Assembly: GCA_945929765.1 (NCBI GenBank)
Contig: CAMEOL010000017.1
Span: 1 to 11,270, forward strand
Reading direction: 5' to 3'
Length of the DNA stretch: 11,270 bases
Origin: an uncultured Gemella sp.
Lineage (GTDB): Bacteria; Bacillota; Bacilli; Staphylococcales; Gemellaceae
The notes under the pieces are model-generated. The model searched no databases, was not told where the DNA came from, and saw only the letters and a program-made list of their open reading frames with translations. How positions within the stretch are numbered: the first letter of the stretch is position 1; each line of letters starts with the position of its first letter. Positions 6,254-11,270 of this stretch are shown one piece after another. Made by a program: the position numbers and the translations under genes.

Positions 6254-7318
6254 ATGAAAGTATCAGTTTTGGATTTAGTTCCTCTAAGAGAAGGACAAAG
6301 TTATAAAGAAGCATTAGAAGCGATGATTCGTTTGGCTAAAAAAGTAGAATCTTTAGGTTATTATAGATATTGGATAGCAGAACATCATAACACACCATCA
6401 ATAGCTTCTAGTGCAACGCAATTAATTATTCAGCACGCTTTAGCGAATACAAAAACAATAAAAGTAGGATCTGGTGGTATTATGTTACCAAATCATAGTC
6501 CATTTATAATTGCAGAACAATTCGGAACGTTAGATGTTTTGTATCCTAACAGAGTAGATTTAGGATTAGGAAGAGCACCGGGAACGGATATGTATACTGC
6601 ACGTGCTATTAGAAGAAATGATGATCCTGATCCTCATTTTCCTGAAGATTTAGAAGAGTTACAAGGTTATTTTGAGGGGATTAATCCTGTTCAAGCATAT
6701 CCGGCTCCAGGGAGAAATGTACCAATATATATCCTAGGTTCTAGTACAGACTCGGCTTATTTGGCAGCAAGGTTAGGGTTGCCTTATAGCTTTGCTGCAC
6801 ATTTTGCTCCCACTTTAATGGAAGAAGCAATTTCAATTTATAGAAGCAAGTTTAGACCTTCGGAATATTTAGATGGCCCTTATGTTATTTTGGGAGCTAA
6901 TGCAATTGTCGCAAATAGTAATGAAGAAGCAAAAAAATTATCTACAACACAAATTCAATCATTTTTAAATATCGTTACGGGGAAATCAAAAGGACTACTT
7001 CCACCGGTAGAAAATGAAGAAGAAATATGGGATAATTATATTAAGACTCACAAAGTTCCACATTTTGGACCTATTGCGTTCCAAAATAAAGATATAATTA
7101 ATCAAGAACGACGAGTAGTACGTGAAATGACACGTATTAGTTTCATAGGTGATAAAGATACGGTAAAGAAACAAATTGAAGAGTTACGTAATCGTGTAGA
7201 ATTTGATGAGTTAATAGTAAATTCGTATATTTATGATGAAGAAGCACAACACAAGTCATATGAATTGTTGGCAGAGGTTATAAAGGAAATAAATACTGGG
7301 AGCAAAGATGAAGTATAA
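6254..7318 (+). CDS. LLM class flavin-dependent oxidoreductase (luciferase family, group 1)
   Basis: Putative flavin-dependent monooxygenase or oxidoreductase of 354 residues in the luciferase-like superfamily, of the short YceB/YddN/YhbW type and unlike the NtaA-type enzyme upstream. Visible family motifs are VLDLVPLREG at the N-terminus (5-14), WIAEHHN (40-46), GSGGIMLPNHSP (72-83), AEQFGTLD (87-94), the flavin-pocket segment VDLGLGRAPGTD (101-112) and PIYILGSS in mid-protein. The natural substrate of this group is not established, so none is claimed. The ATG has AAGGAG 5 nt upstream. Its last 11 bases overlap the next gene, which indicates co-transcription and probable translational coupling. 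A consensus promoter with a palindrome at the start site precedes it, suggesting regulated expression. Confidence 0.9.
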   Translation: MKVSVLDLVPLREGQSYKEALEAMIRLAKKVESLGYYRYWIAEHHNTPSIASSATQLIIQHALANTKTIKVGSGGIMLPNHSPFIIAEQFGTLDVLYPNRVDLGLGRAPGTDMYTARAIRRNDDPDPHFPEDLEELQGYFEGINPVQAYPAPGRNVPIYILGSSTDSAYLAARLGLPYSFAAHFAPTLMEEAISIYRSKFRPSEYLDGPYVILGANAIVANSNEEAKKLSTTQIQSFLNIVTGKSKGLLPPVENEEEIWDNYIKTHKVPHFGPIAFQNKDIINQERRVVREMTRISFIGDKDTVKKQIEELRNRVEFDELIVNSYIYDEEAQHKSYELLAEVIKEINTGSKDEV

Positions 7319-7991
7319 ATTTTTATTATTTGATTTAGACAACACGTTACTAGATTTCGATTTGGCAGAAGATACAGCACTAACAAAATTACTAGAAGAG
7401 CAGGGAGTAGATGATATTGAACTTTACAAACAATACTATTCTCCTATGAACAAGGATCTGTGGCATCAATTAGATGAAAAGAAAATTACGAGAGATTATC
7501 TCGTTAACAATAGGTTTAAAATATTATTCTCTAATTTTGGATTAGAAGTTGATGGCAAAATGTTAGCTAGTAGGTATGAACAATTGTTGGGAGAACAAGG
7601 TAAGCACTTAGAAGGAGCTATTGAATTATTAGATACACTTAGCAAGAAGTATAAAATATATGCAGCTACTAACGGCTTAACTTCTATTCAAAAAAATAGA
7701 TTAAAAAATGCAGCTATTACTAAATATTTTGATGAAATTTTCATTTCCGAGGAAATAGGTTATCAAAAACCAGATGTAAAATTTTTTGAATTTATCGAAA
7801 AACATATTCCAGGATTTATAAAGGAAAATAGTGTGATGATAGGAGACAATTTGTTTGCTGATATAGGTGGAGGAGTTAATTTCGGTATAGATACCATTTG
7901 GTGTAATTATAAAAATATCGAAAAAAAATATGATATTACTCCTACTTATGAAGTTAGAAGTATTGATGAAATTAAAAAGTTGCTAGATTAG
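7308..7991 (+). CDS. HAD-superfamily hydrolase, YjjG/YfnB-type noncanonical pyrimidine nucleotidase
   Basis: Predicted cytoplasmic phosphatase of 227 residues. HAD motif I is FDLDNTLLDF (8-17), with nucleophile Asp9 and acid/base Asp11. Motif II is AATNGL (119-124, Thr121). Motif III is the lysine of YQKPDVKFF (Lys154). Motif IV is MIGDNLFADIGGG (177-189, Asp180 and Asp185). An alpha-helical C1 cap lies between motifs I and II. The NT(L)LDF start and IGDN.FADI.GG.N.GIDT.W.N ending are typical of YjjG/YfnB, which dephosphorylate dUMP, UMP and abnormal pyrimidine nucleotides in E. coli; specificity here is inferred. It overlaps the oxidoreductase by 11 nt, with GGGAG upstream of its ATG inside that gene. 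Its TAG stop lies inside a bidirectional terminator. The functional link with the flavoenzyme is not clear. Confidence 0.88.
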   Translation: MKYKFLLFDLDNTLLDFDLAEDTALTKLLEEQGVDDIELYKQYYSPMNKDLWHQLDEKKITRDYLVNNRFKILFSNFGLEVDGKMLASRYEQLLGEQGKHLEGAIELLDTLSKKYKIYAATNGLTSIQKNRLKNAAITKYFDEIFISEEIGYQKPDVKFFEFIEKHIPGFIKENSVMIGDNLFADIGGGVNFGIDTIWCNYKNIEKKYDITPTYEVRSIDEIKKLLD

Positions 7992-8023
7992 GATTTTATC
8001 CTAATTCTAGCAACTTCTTTTTT
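7977..8023. terminator. Bidirectional terminator containing both convergent stop codons
   Basis: The left arm (7977-7994, AAGTTGCTAGATTAGGAT) pairs with the right arm (7998-8016) over 18 bp with one bulged T and a 3-nt loop. On the plus strand TTTTTT (8018-8023) follows; on the minus strand the hairpin is followed by the T run complementary to 7973-7978. Both strands thus have a full intrinsic terminator. The TAG of the HAD gene (7989-7991) and the TAA of the UPF0223 gene (7988-7990 on minus) lie within the left arm. Confidence 0.92.
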
Positions 8024-8266
8024 CATTTCTTTTGTAGTTAAGTAACCGTCACAACCAGAAAGTTCTTTGAATTGTTTTAACATATTATTTTCTTCTGATT
8101 TAGATCTTACTATTTCTTTAAAGTTTTTATAAGAATTTTTGTAATGTTCTAATGCTACTCCTTTAGAGTAACATTCTTCTACAGTGTCCAGAAAGCTTAT
8201 AATAGTTGTAATTTCTTCTATACTATATAAAGAATAATCAATAGGGTAATCAAATTCTTTTTTCAT
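7988..8266 (-). CDS. UPF0223 family protein (YktA-like)
   Basis: Small cytoplasmic protein of 92 residues, of unknown function. The N-terminal part (KKEFDYPIDYSLYSIEEITTI), the central YSKGVALEHYKNSYKNFKEI segment and the SGCDGYLTTKEM ending match the UPF0223/YktA family of Bacilli in order and length. It starts one base after the response-regulator stop (TAA-T-ATG on the minus strand). I see no good ribosome binding site before the ATG, so translation is probably coupled to the upstream gene. Its last residues are encoded by one arm of the shared bidirectional terminator. The tight link to an OmpR-type regulator suggests joint expression, not necessarily joint function. Confidence 0.85.
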   Translation of the reverse strand: MKKEFDYPIDYSLYSIEEITTIISFLDTVEECYSKGVALEHYKNSYKNFKEIVRSKSEENNMLKQFKELSGCDGYLTTKEMKKEVARIRIKS

Positions 8267-8267
8267 A

Positions 8268-8939
8268 TTAGGTTAGTGAATATCCTATTCCACGGATAGT
8301 TTTTAAATATTTATCACAACCAACTTTCTTTAATTCTTTACGAAGTCCAGAAATATAAACTTCAATAGCATTAATTGTAGTTTCTGAATTAACTCCCCAA
8401 ACTCGATCAAATATTTCTTCTTTTTTTAATATGATATTATTGTTTAAGACAAAGAAGTATAGTAAATCTAAATATTTTCCTTTAATATTTTCCAAAACAA
8501 TGCCATCAAAAATAGCTGTTTCGTTTTTCAAATCTACTGTTAAATTTTTGTATGTTATTAATGAACTATCTTGTTTATTGTTGAATCTTTGTAATAGGTT
8601 ATCAACTGCGATTAAGAAACTTTCTTCGCTATGAGATTTGATGAAGTATTCAGCCATAGGATATTCCATAACTAGTGCTTTATCATCAGGACACTCGATA
8701 AATGCCAGTACTACTATTGGGATAACTAGACCTTTATTTTTTAGTTCGTTAATAATTCCAATGGCGTTTAATTTTGGCAAAATGCTATCGGCAATTATAA
8801 GATCATAAGATTCTTTTTCTATTTTTTCTAATGCTTCAATTCCATTACTACATGTATCAGAAATGAATTTTTCAGATATATATTTTTTTAAAGATGAAGC
8901 TAGTAGCTTATCATCTTCTACGATAAGTGCTTTCAACAT
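8268..8939 (-). CDS. OmpR/PhoB-family response regulator with atypical receiver
   Basis: Two-domain DNA-binding regulator of 223 residues. The receiver (1-118) has the acidic pair Glu8-Asp9, the likely phosphoacceptor Asp51 (IIADSILPKLNAI) and Lys101. Two usual features are altered: the switch Ser/Thr after strand 4 is Ala79 (VVLAF where families have LTA), and Lys-Pro is Lys-Ser (101-102). The Gly of the DxxLPxxxG loop is also missing. The winged-helix effector domain (about 130-223) is intact, with ENIKGKYLDLLYFF, REEIFDRVWG-like KEEIFDRVWG (173-182), VYISGLRKEL (194-203) and TIRGIGYSL (214-222). No histidine kinase is nearby. ATG at 8939 has AAGGAG 7 nt upstream and a TTGCAA-17-TACAAT promoter. 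It may be phosphorylated by a distant kinase or act without phosphorylation. Confidence 0.92.
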   Translation of the reverse strand: MLKALIVEDDKLLASSLKKYISEKFISDTCSNGIEALEKIEKESYDLIIADSILPKLNAIGIINELKNKGLVIPIVVLAFIECPDDKALVMEYPMAEYFIKSHSEESFLIAVDNLLQRFNNKQDSSLITYKNLTVDLKNETAIFDGIVLENIKGKYLDLLYFFVLNNNIILKKEEIFDRVWGVNSETTINAIEVYISGLRKELKKVGCDKYLKTIRGIGYSLT

Positions 8940-8980
8940 GAATATTCTCCTTATAAATATTTGTTTATATTACCTATAAT

Positions 8981-9009
8981 ATTGTATTATATTTTTAAAT
9001 TTATTGCAA
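8981..9009 (-). promoter_or_regulatory. Predicted promoter of the response-regulator operon
   Basis: On the minus strand TTGCAA (9004-9009) and TACAAT (8981-8986) are 17 bp apart, about 40 bp before the start codon. It lies downstream of the VanZ gene on the same strand, so the regulator can be expressed independently of VanZ; no clear terminator separates them. Confidence 0.65.
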
Positions 9010-9042
9010 ATAAAATTTTTTAAGATATAATTCTGTAGCCTT

Positions 9043-9432
9043 TTATTTTGAAATTAATTTCAGAATAAAATAAGAAAGTATTATACCAAATAGGCCACCA
9101 AAACTATCGATAATGATGTCTAGTATGTTACCACTTCTTCCAGGTACGAATAGCTGATGAAATTCATCGGTAGAGGCATAAAAGATAACAAAAATTAAGC
9201 AGGATAATTTGTGAAAAATTTCTGATTTTTTAAAAAATAAAAAATTGTTAAAAAAACAGTAAACAAAAAATCCTAAAGTAGCATACTCTGAGAAGTGTCC
9301 TATTTTTCTAATGAGGATATTACTTGCTACAGCACTAGATTGCTCTCCGTTTTGTGCTGAAAAACAAAAAATAATAATACATATTACTAGTGTTGCAATT
9401 CCAGAAAAATTTCTTGAATAAAGTAATTTCAT
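9043..9432 (-). CDS. VanZ-family membrane protein
   Basis: Small integral membrane protein of 129 residues from ATG 9432. About four hydrophobic segments are visible: the N-terminal ATLVICIIIFCF, the region around YATLGFFVYCFF, LSCLIFVIFYAS, and the C-terminal GGLFGIILSYFIL. VanZ motifs are FSAQNGEQSS after the first helix, RKIGHFSEYATLG, and TDEFHQLFVPGRSGNILDIIIDSFGG (conserved D, E, H, Q, P, R and D residues). VanZ from the glycopeptide cluster gives low-level teicoplanin resistance, but most chromosomal VanZ-like proteins have no proven role; resistance should not be inferred. A longer frame from TTG (9483) exists, but an extended -10 element lies inside it, so the ATG at 9432 is preferred. 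Its AAGGAG is 12 nt upstream, slightly far. Confidence 0.85.
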   Translation of the reverse strand: MKLLYSRNFSGIATLVICIIIFCFSAQNGEQSSAVASNILIRKIGHFSEYATLGFFVYCFFNNFLFFKKSEIFHKLSCLIFVIFYASTDEFHQLFVPGRSGNILDIIIDSFGGLFGIILSYFILKLISK

Positions 9433-9463
9433 AAAATAGTAATTCTCCTTTACAATGCTATTA

Positions 9464-9472
9464 ATTATATCA
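9464..9472 (-). promoter_or_regulatory. Extended -10 promoter of the VanZ gene
   Basis: On the minus strand TGATATAAT (9464-9472) is an extended -10 with a perfect TATAAT. The -35 position (about TTCCAT, 9488-9493) is weak. The start would fall near 9457, leaving a short leader to the ATG at 9432. Confidence 0.5.
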
Positions 9473-9561
9473 TAATTTTTCAAAAAAATGGAATAGAATA
9501 AAAAGAAAATAGAAGAAATTAATATTCCACATATAATTTTGTTATTTGTACTAATAGAAAT

Positions 9562-9573
9562 ACGAAATTTCGT
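9562..9573. promoter_or_regulatory. Perfect palindrome ACGAAATTTCGT upstream of the symporter promoter
   Basis: A 12-base perfect palindrome lies 25 bp upstream of the -35 of the symporter promoter, in the divergent gap between VanZ and the symporter. This is a position for an activator or a repressor looping site, but no regulator is identified and AT-rich palindromes can arise by chance. Confidence 0.3.
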
Positions 9574-9597
9574 TATATTTGTGTTATATATAGTGTA

Positions 9598-9626
9598 TTG
9601 AAATGTATATTGTTATTTTGTATAAT
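9598..9626 (+). promoter_or_regulatory. Consensus promoter of the symporter operon
   Basis: TTGAAA (9598-9603) and TATAAT (9621-9626) are exactly 17 bp apart, about 58 bp before the start codon at 9684. This is one of the best core promoters in the window and probably also drives the overlapping next gene. Confidence 0.75.
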
Positions 9627-9683
9627 ATAGTTTGTGTAGCGATAAAATTAGTAGGGTAATTTTAATTGAATAGGAGAAATTTT

Positions 9684-11060
9684 ATGTCAGATTACACAGG
9701 ATATTTATTTTGGGGATTTTTAGTAGTTTATGGAATTATTATGTTCGTACTATCTCCGAAAAAAGTAACAGATAAAGGTTTTTTTGAAGGTGAGAGTAAT
9801 ACCGGAGAAAAACCAACACATATGATGTTAATGTTAAGTATTTTTATTAGTTGGATTTTTGCTAAGTCGGTAACTAACGCAGCCAATTTAGGTGCGCAGT
9901 ATGGGTTTGTTGGTGGTTTGGCATATGCAGTATATTGGTTATGTATTCCTTTAACAGGTTTTGCGATTTATCGTTTACGTAGAAAGTATGAAGCTAAAGG
10001 ACTAGTTAGTTTCTTAACTACGCATTATGGTAAATTTGCCGCTGTAGCATTTTCTGCCGCTATTCTTATTCGTCTGTTTAATGAAGTTTGGAGTAATACA
10101 TCTGTTGTTGGTGGTTACTATGGTGCTTCTGGAAGTAAAGCATTTATTTGGTCAGCGATAATTTTTACGGTTATTACTTTAGTTTATTCTATTTTGGGCG
10201 GACTACGTAGTTCGATAGTAACTGATGTTATTCAAGCGTTAATATTTATTTTCTTTGTAGGTTGGGTAATAATACTAATTTTACCTAAACATAACATTAC
10301 AGAATTCTTTACAGCTGGTAATTGGGCACTAGATGCAGGTGTAGATATGTTGTTAGTAAGTACACTACAAATATTAAGTTATGGATTCCACGATCCTGTT
10401 TTGACTGATAGAGGATTTATTACGGAAGAAAAAACTATGCTAAAAGCATTTATTATTTCTGGATTATTAGGGTTTTTAGCGATTTTAATATTTAGTTTTA
10501 TCGGTATTCATGCTAACTTAACTGGTATGAAAGCATCAAGTAACGTACCCGCAGCTTTAGGACAAACATTAGGTGTTGCAGGATATTTTGCTATGGTAAT
10601 TGTAATGGTGTCAGCAGCAGGTTCAACACTAGATTCTACTTTCTCGAGTTTAGGAAAATTAACAGCGAAAGAATTACCGGAACTTTCAGGGAAGAAAACT
10701 CCAAAAAATGCTAAGAAAATAGCAATTTTTGTTATGATAGCATTCGCTTTAATTGGTAATTTGCCGATGATAATGGGAACGGATATTTTAAAAGCAACTA
10801 CAATTAGTGGAACTATGGTTATAGGTTTAGCACCAATATTTTTATTACACGGTATTTTTAAACCAACAAAACTAGGATTCCATATTAGTTTCTGGATAGG
10901 TATAATTTTAGGAGTAATGTTAGCTGCTGGAAGTATCCCTGCGTCTTGGGGAATAGGAACAGGTAAAAATGCTTTAACACTAGGTGTTAATGTTTACGGT
11001 TTAATACTGTGTACTTTAGGTTATATAATTCCAAGTTTTTTCACAAAAGGTAATAAATAA
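9684..11060 (+). CDS. Sodium:solute symporter family (SSS) transporter
   Basis: Polytopic membrane transporter of 458 residues, with about a dozen hydrophobic segments by eye. The SSS core is recognisable: MLSIFISWIFAKSVTNAANLGAQYG in the first core helix, YSILGGLRSSIVTDVIQ (168-184, the family's YT-GG-TD-Q motif), and SAAGSTLDSTFSSLGKL (310-326), whose Ser/Thr residues match the usual Na+ site helix. It couples sodium entry to solute uptake; related proteins carry proline, sugars, pantothenate or sialic acid, and the substrate here is not evident. The chosen ATG (9684) has AGGAG about 8 nt upstream; a longer TTG start at 9666 would place that site inside the coding region. The stop overlaps the next ATG (TAATG), so the two are translationally coupled and the neighbour may process the imported solute. 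Confidence 0.88.
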   Translation: MSDYTGYLFWGFLVVYGIIMFVLSPKKVTDKGFFEGESNTGEKPTHMMLMLSIFISWIFAKSVTNAANLGAQYGFVGGLAYAVYWLCIPLTGFAIYRLRRKYEAKGLVSFLTTHYGKFAAVAFSAAILIRLFNEVWSNTSVVGGYYGASGSKAFIWSAIIFTVITLVYSILGGLRSSIVTDVIQALIFIFFVGWVIILILPKHNITEFFTAGNWALDAGVDMLLVSTLQILSYGFHDPVLTDRGFITEEKTMLKAFIISGLLGFLAILIFSFIGIHANLTGMKASSNVPAALGQTLGVAGYFAMVIVMVSAAGSTLDSTFSSLGKLTAKELPELSGKKTPKNAKKIAIFVMIAFALIGNLPMIMGTDILKATTISGTMVIGLAPIFLLHGIFKPTKLGFHISFWIGIILGVMLAAGSIPASWGIGTGKNALTLGVNVYGLILCTLGYIIPSFFTKGNK

Positions 11061-11270
11061 TGACAAAAGGTCGAAATTGTTCTCTAGATTATTTATTATC
11101 GAAAAATTGGATCGAGAATATTTATAATACAGATAAGAAAGTAATTTATATTATTGGTGGGCTATATGGTAATCATATAGCTATGCAAGAAATAATAAAG
11201 TTAGCTAGTGATGAAAAGACTGAACCTTTATTAGTATTTAATGGAGATGTACACTGGTTTGATGTGGAGT
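11060..11270 (+). CDS. Metallophosphoesterase-like protein, N-terminal part (cut by window edge)
   Basis: The frame opens with ATG overlapping the symporter stop by one base and stays open to the window end (70 codons plus one base). The visible part reads KKVIYIIGGLYGNHIAMQEI (about 26-45) then LLVFNGDVHWFD (about 57-68). The strand-loop-helix spacing and the NGD-x-H pattern resemble calcineurin-like metallophosphoesterases, whose first two motifs are DxHG(N) and GDxxD. However, the first motif here is GLYGN, lacking the Asp and His that bind metal. It could be a divergent member with a different metal site, or a related non-catalytic fold. The rest of the protein, including the C-terminal His motifs, is outside the window. 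Tight coupling to the symporter suggests a shared substrate pathway. Confidence 0.6.
   Translation, partial: MTKGRNCSLDYLLSKNWIENIYNTDKKVIYIIGGLYGNHIAMQEIIKLASDEKTEPLLVFNGDVHWFDVE

Noticed and set aside
8431..8634. Plus-strand reading frame of 67 codons
   Set aside because: Antisense to the linker and start of the effector domain of the response regulator; no ribosome binding site or recognisable protein.
9040..9075. Possible terminator at the end of the VanZ gene
   Set aside because: TGAAATTAATTTCA is palindromic but no T run follows on the minus strand, and the stem is interrupted.
9043..9432. Glycopeptide resistance gene
   Set aside because: Only VanZ-family membership is seen; no other van genes are near, and chromosomal VanZ-like proteins are common without resistance.
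9433..9483. Upstream TTG start for the VanZ gene
   Set aside because: An extended -10 promoter and the ribosome binding site lie inside this extension, so it is probably upstream of or at the transcript start.
9666..9683. Upstream TTG start for the symporter gene
   Set aside because: The AGGAG lies within these six codons and serves the ATG at 9684.

Overview
This is an AT-rich window (roughly 30% G+C by eye, not counted) with strong AGGAG-type ribosome binding sites, consensus TTGACA/TATAAT promoters and hairpin terminators. Its proteins (YvcK/GlmR, a short ~450-residue Pgi, a UPF0223/YktA protein, YjjG/YfnB-like HAD, VanZ) are typical of Bacilli. I read it as a chromosomal segment of a low-G+C Bacillota in the Bacillales/Lactobacillales range. 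Gemella is my best guess for the genus, but the sequence alone does not prove it. I see no tRNA, rRNA, IS element, phage gene or CRISPR array.

Layout. (1) 1-2817, plus strand: the 3' end of yvcK, a terminator, pgi with its own promoter, a long hairpin, then 5-formyltetrahydrofolate cyclo-ligase starting at GTG. (2) 2811-2971: a convergent gap rich in nested inverted repeats. (3) 2972-5005: a TetR/AcrR regulator (minus) divergent from an NtaA/SnaA/DszA-type flavin monooxygenase (plus). The shared 114-bp gap holds a consensus promoter covered by overlapping palindromes, so it looks like a local repressor/enzyme pair. (4) 5078-5839: an RsmJ-like SAM methyltransferase. (5) 5840-6253: a 414-bp gap with several hairpins, ending in a strong promoter with a palindrome at its start site. 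(6) 6254-7991: a second flavin-dependent oxidoreductase (luciferase family group 1) overlapping a YjjG-like nucleotidase. (7) 7988-9432, minus strand: VanZ-family protein, an OmpR-type response regulator with an unusual receiver and no histidine kinase beside it, then a UPF0223 protein one base away. The two convergent operons end in one bidirectional terminator that contains both stop codons. (8) 9684 to the right edge: a sodium:solute symporter with a consensus promoter, overlapping by one base a gene cut by the window edge that looks like a metallophosphoesterase with an altered first metal motif.

Most of the window is ordinary housekeeping and accessory metabolism. The parts most worth a second look are the TetR/monooxygenase divergon, the atypical orphan response regulator coupled to UPF0223, the symporter plus phosphoesterase-like pair, and the structured 5840-6253 gap.
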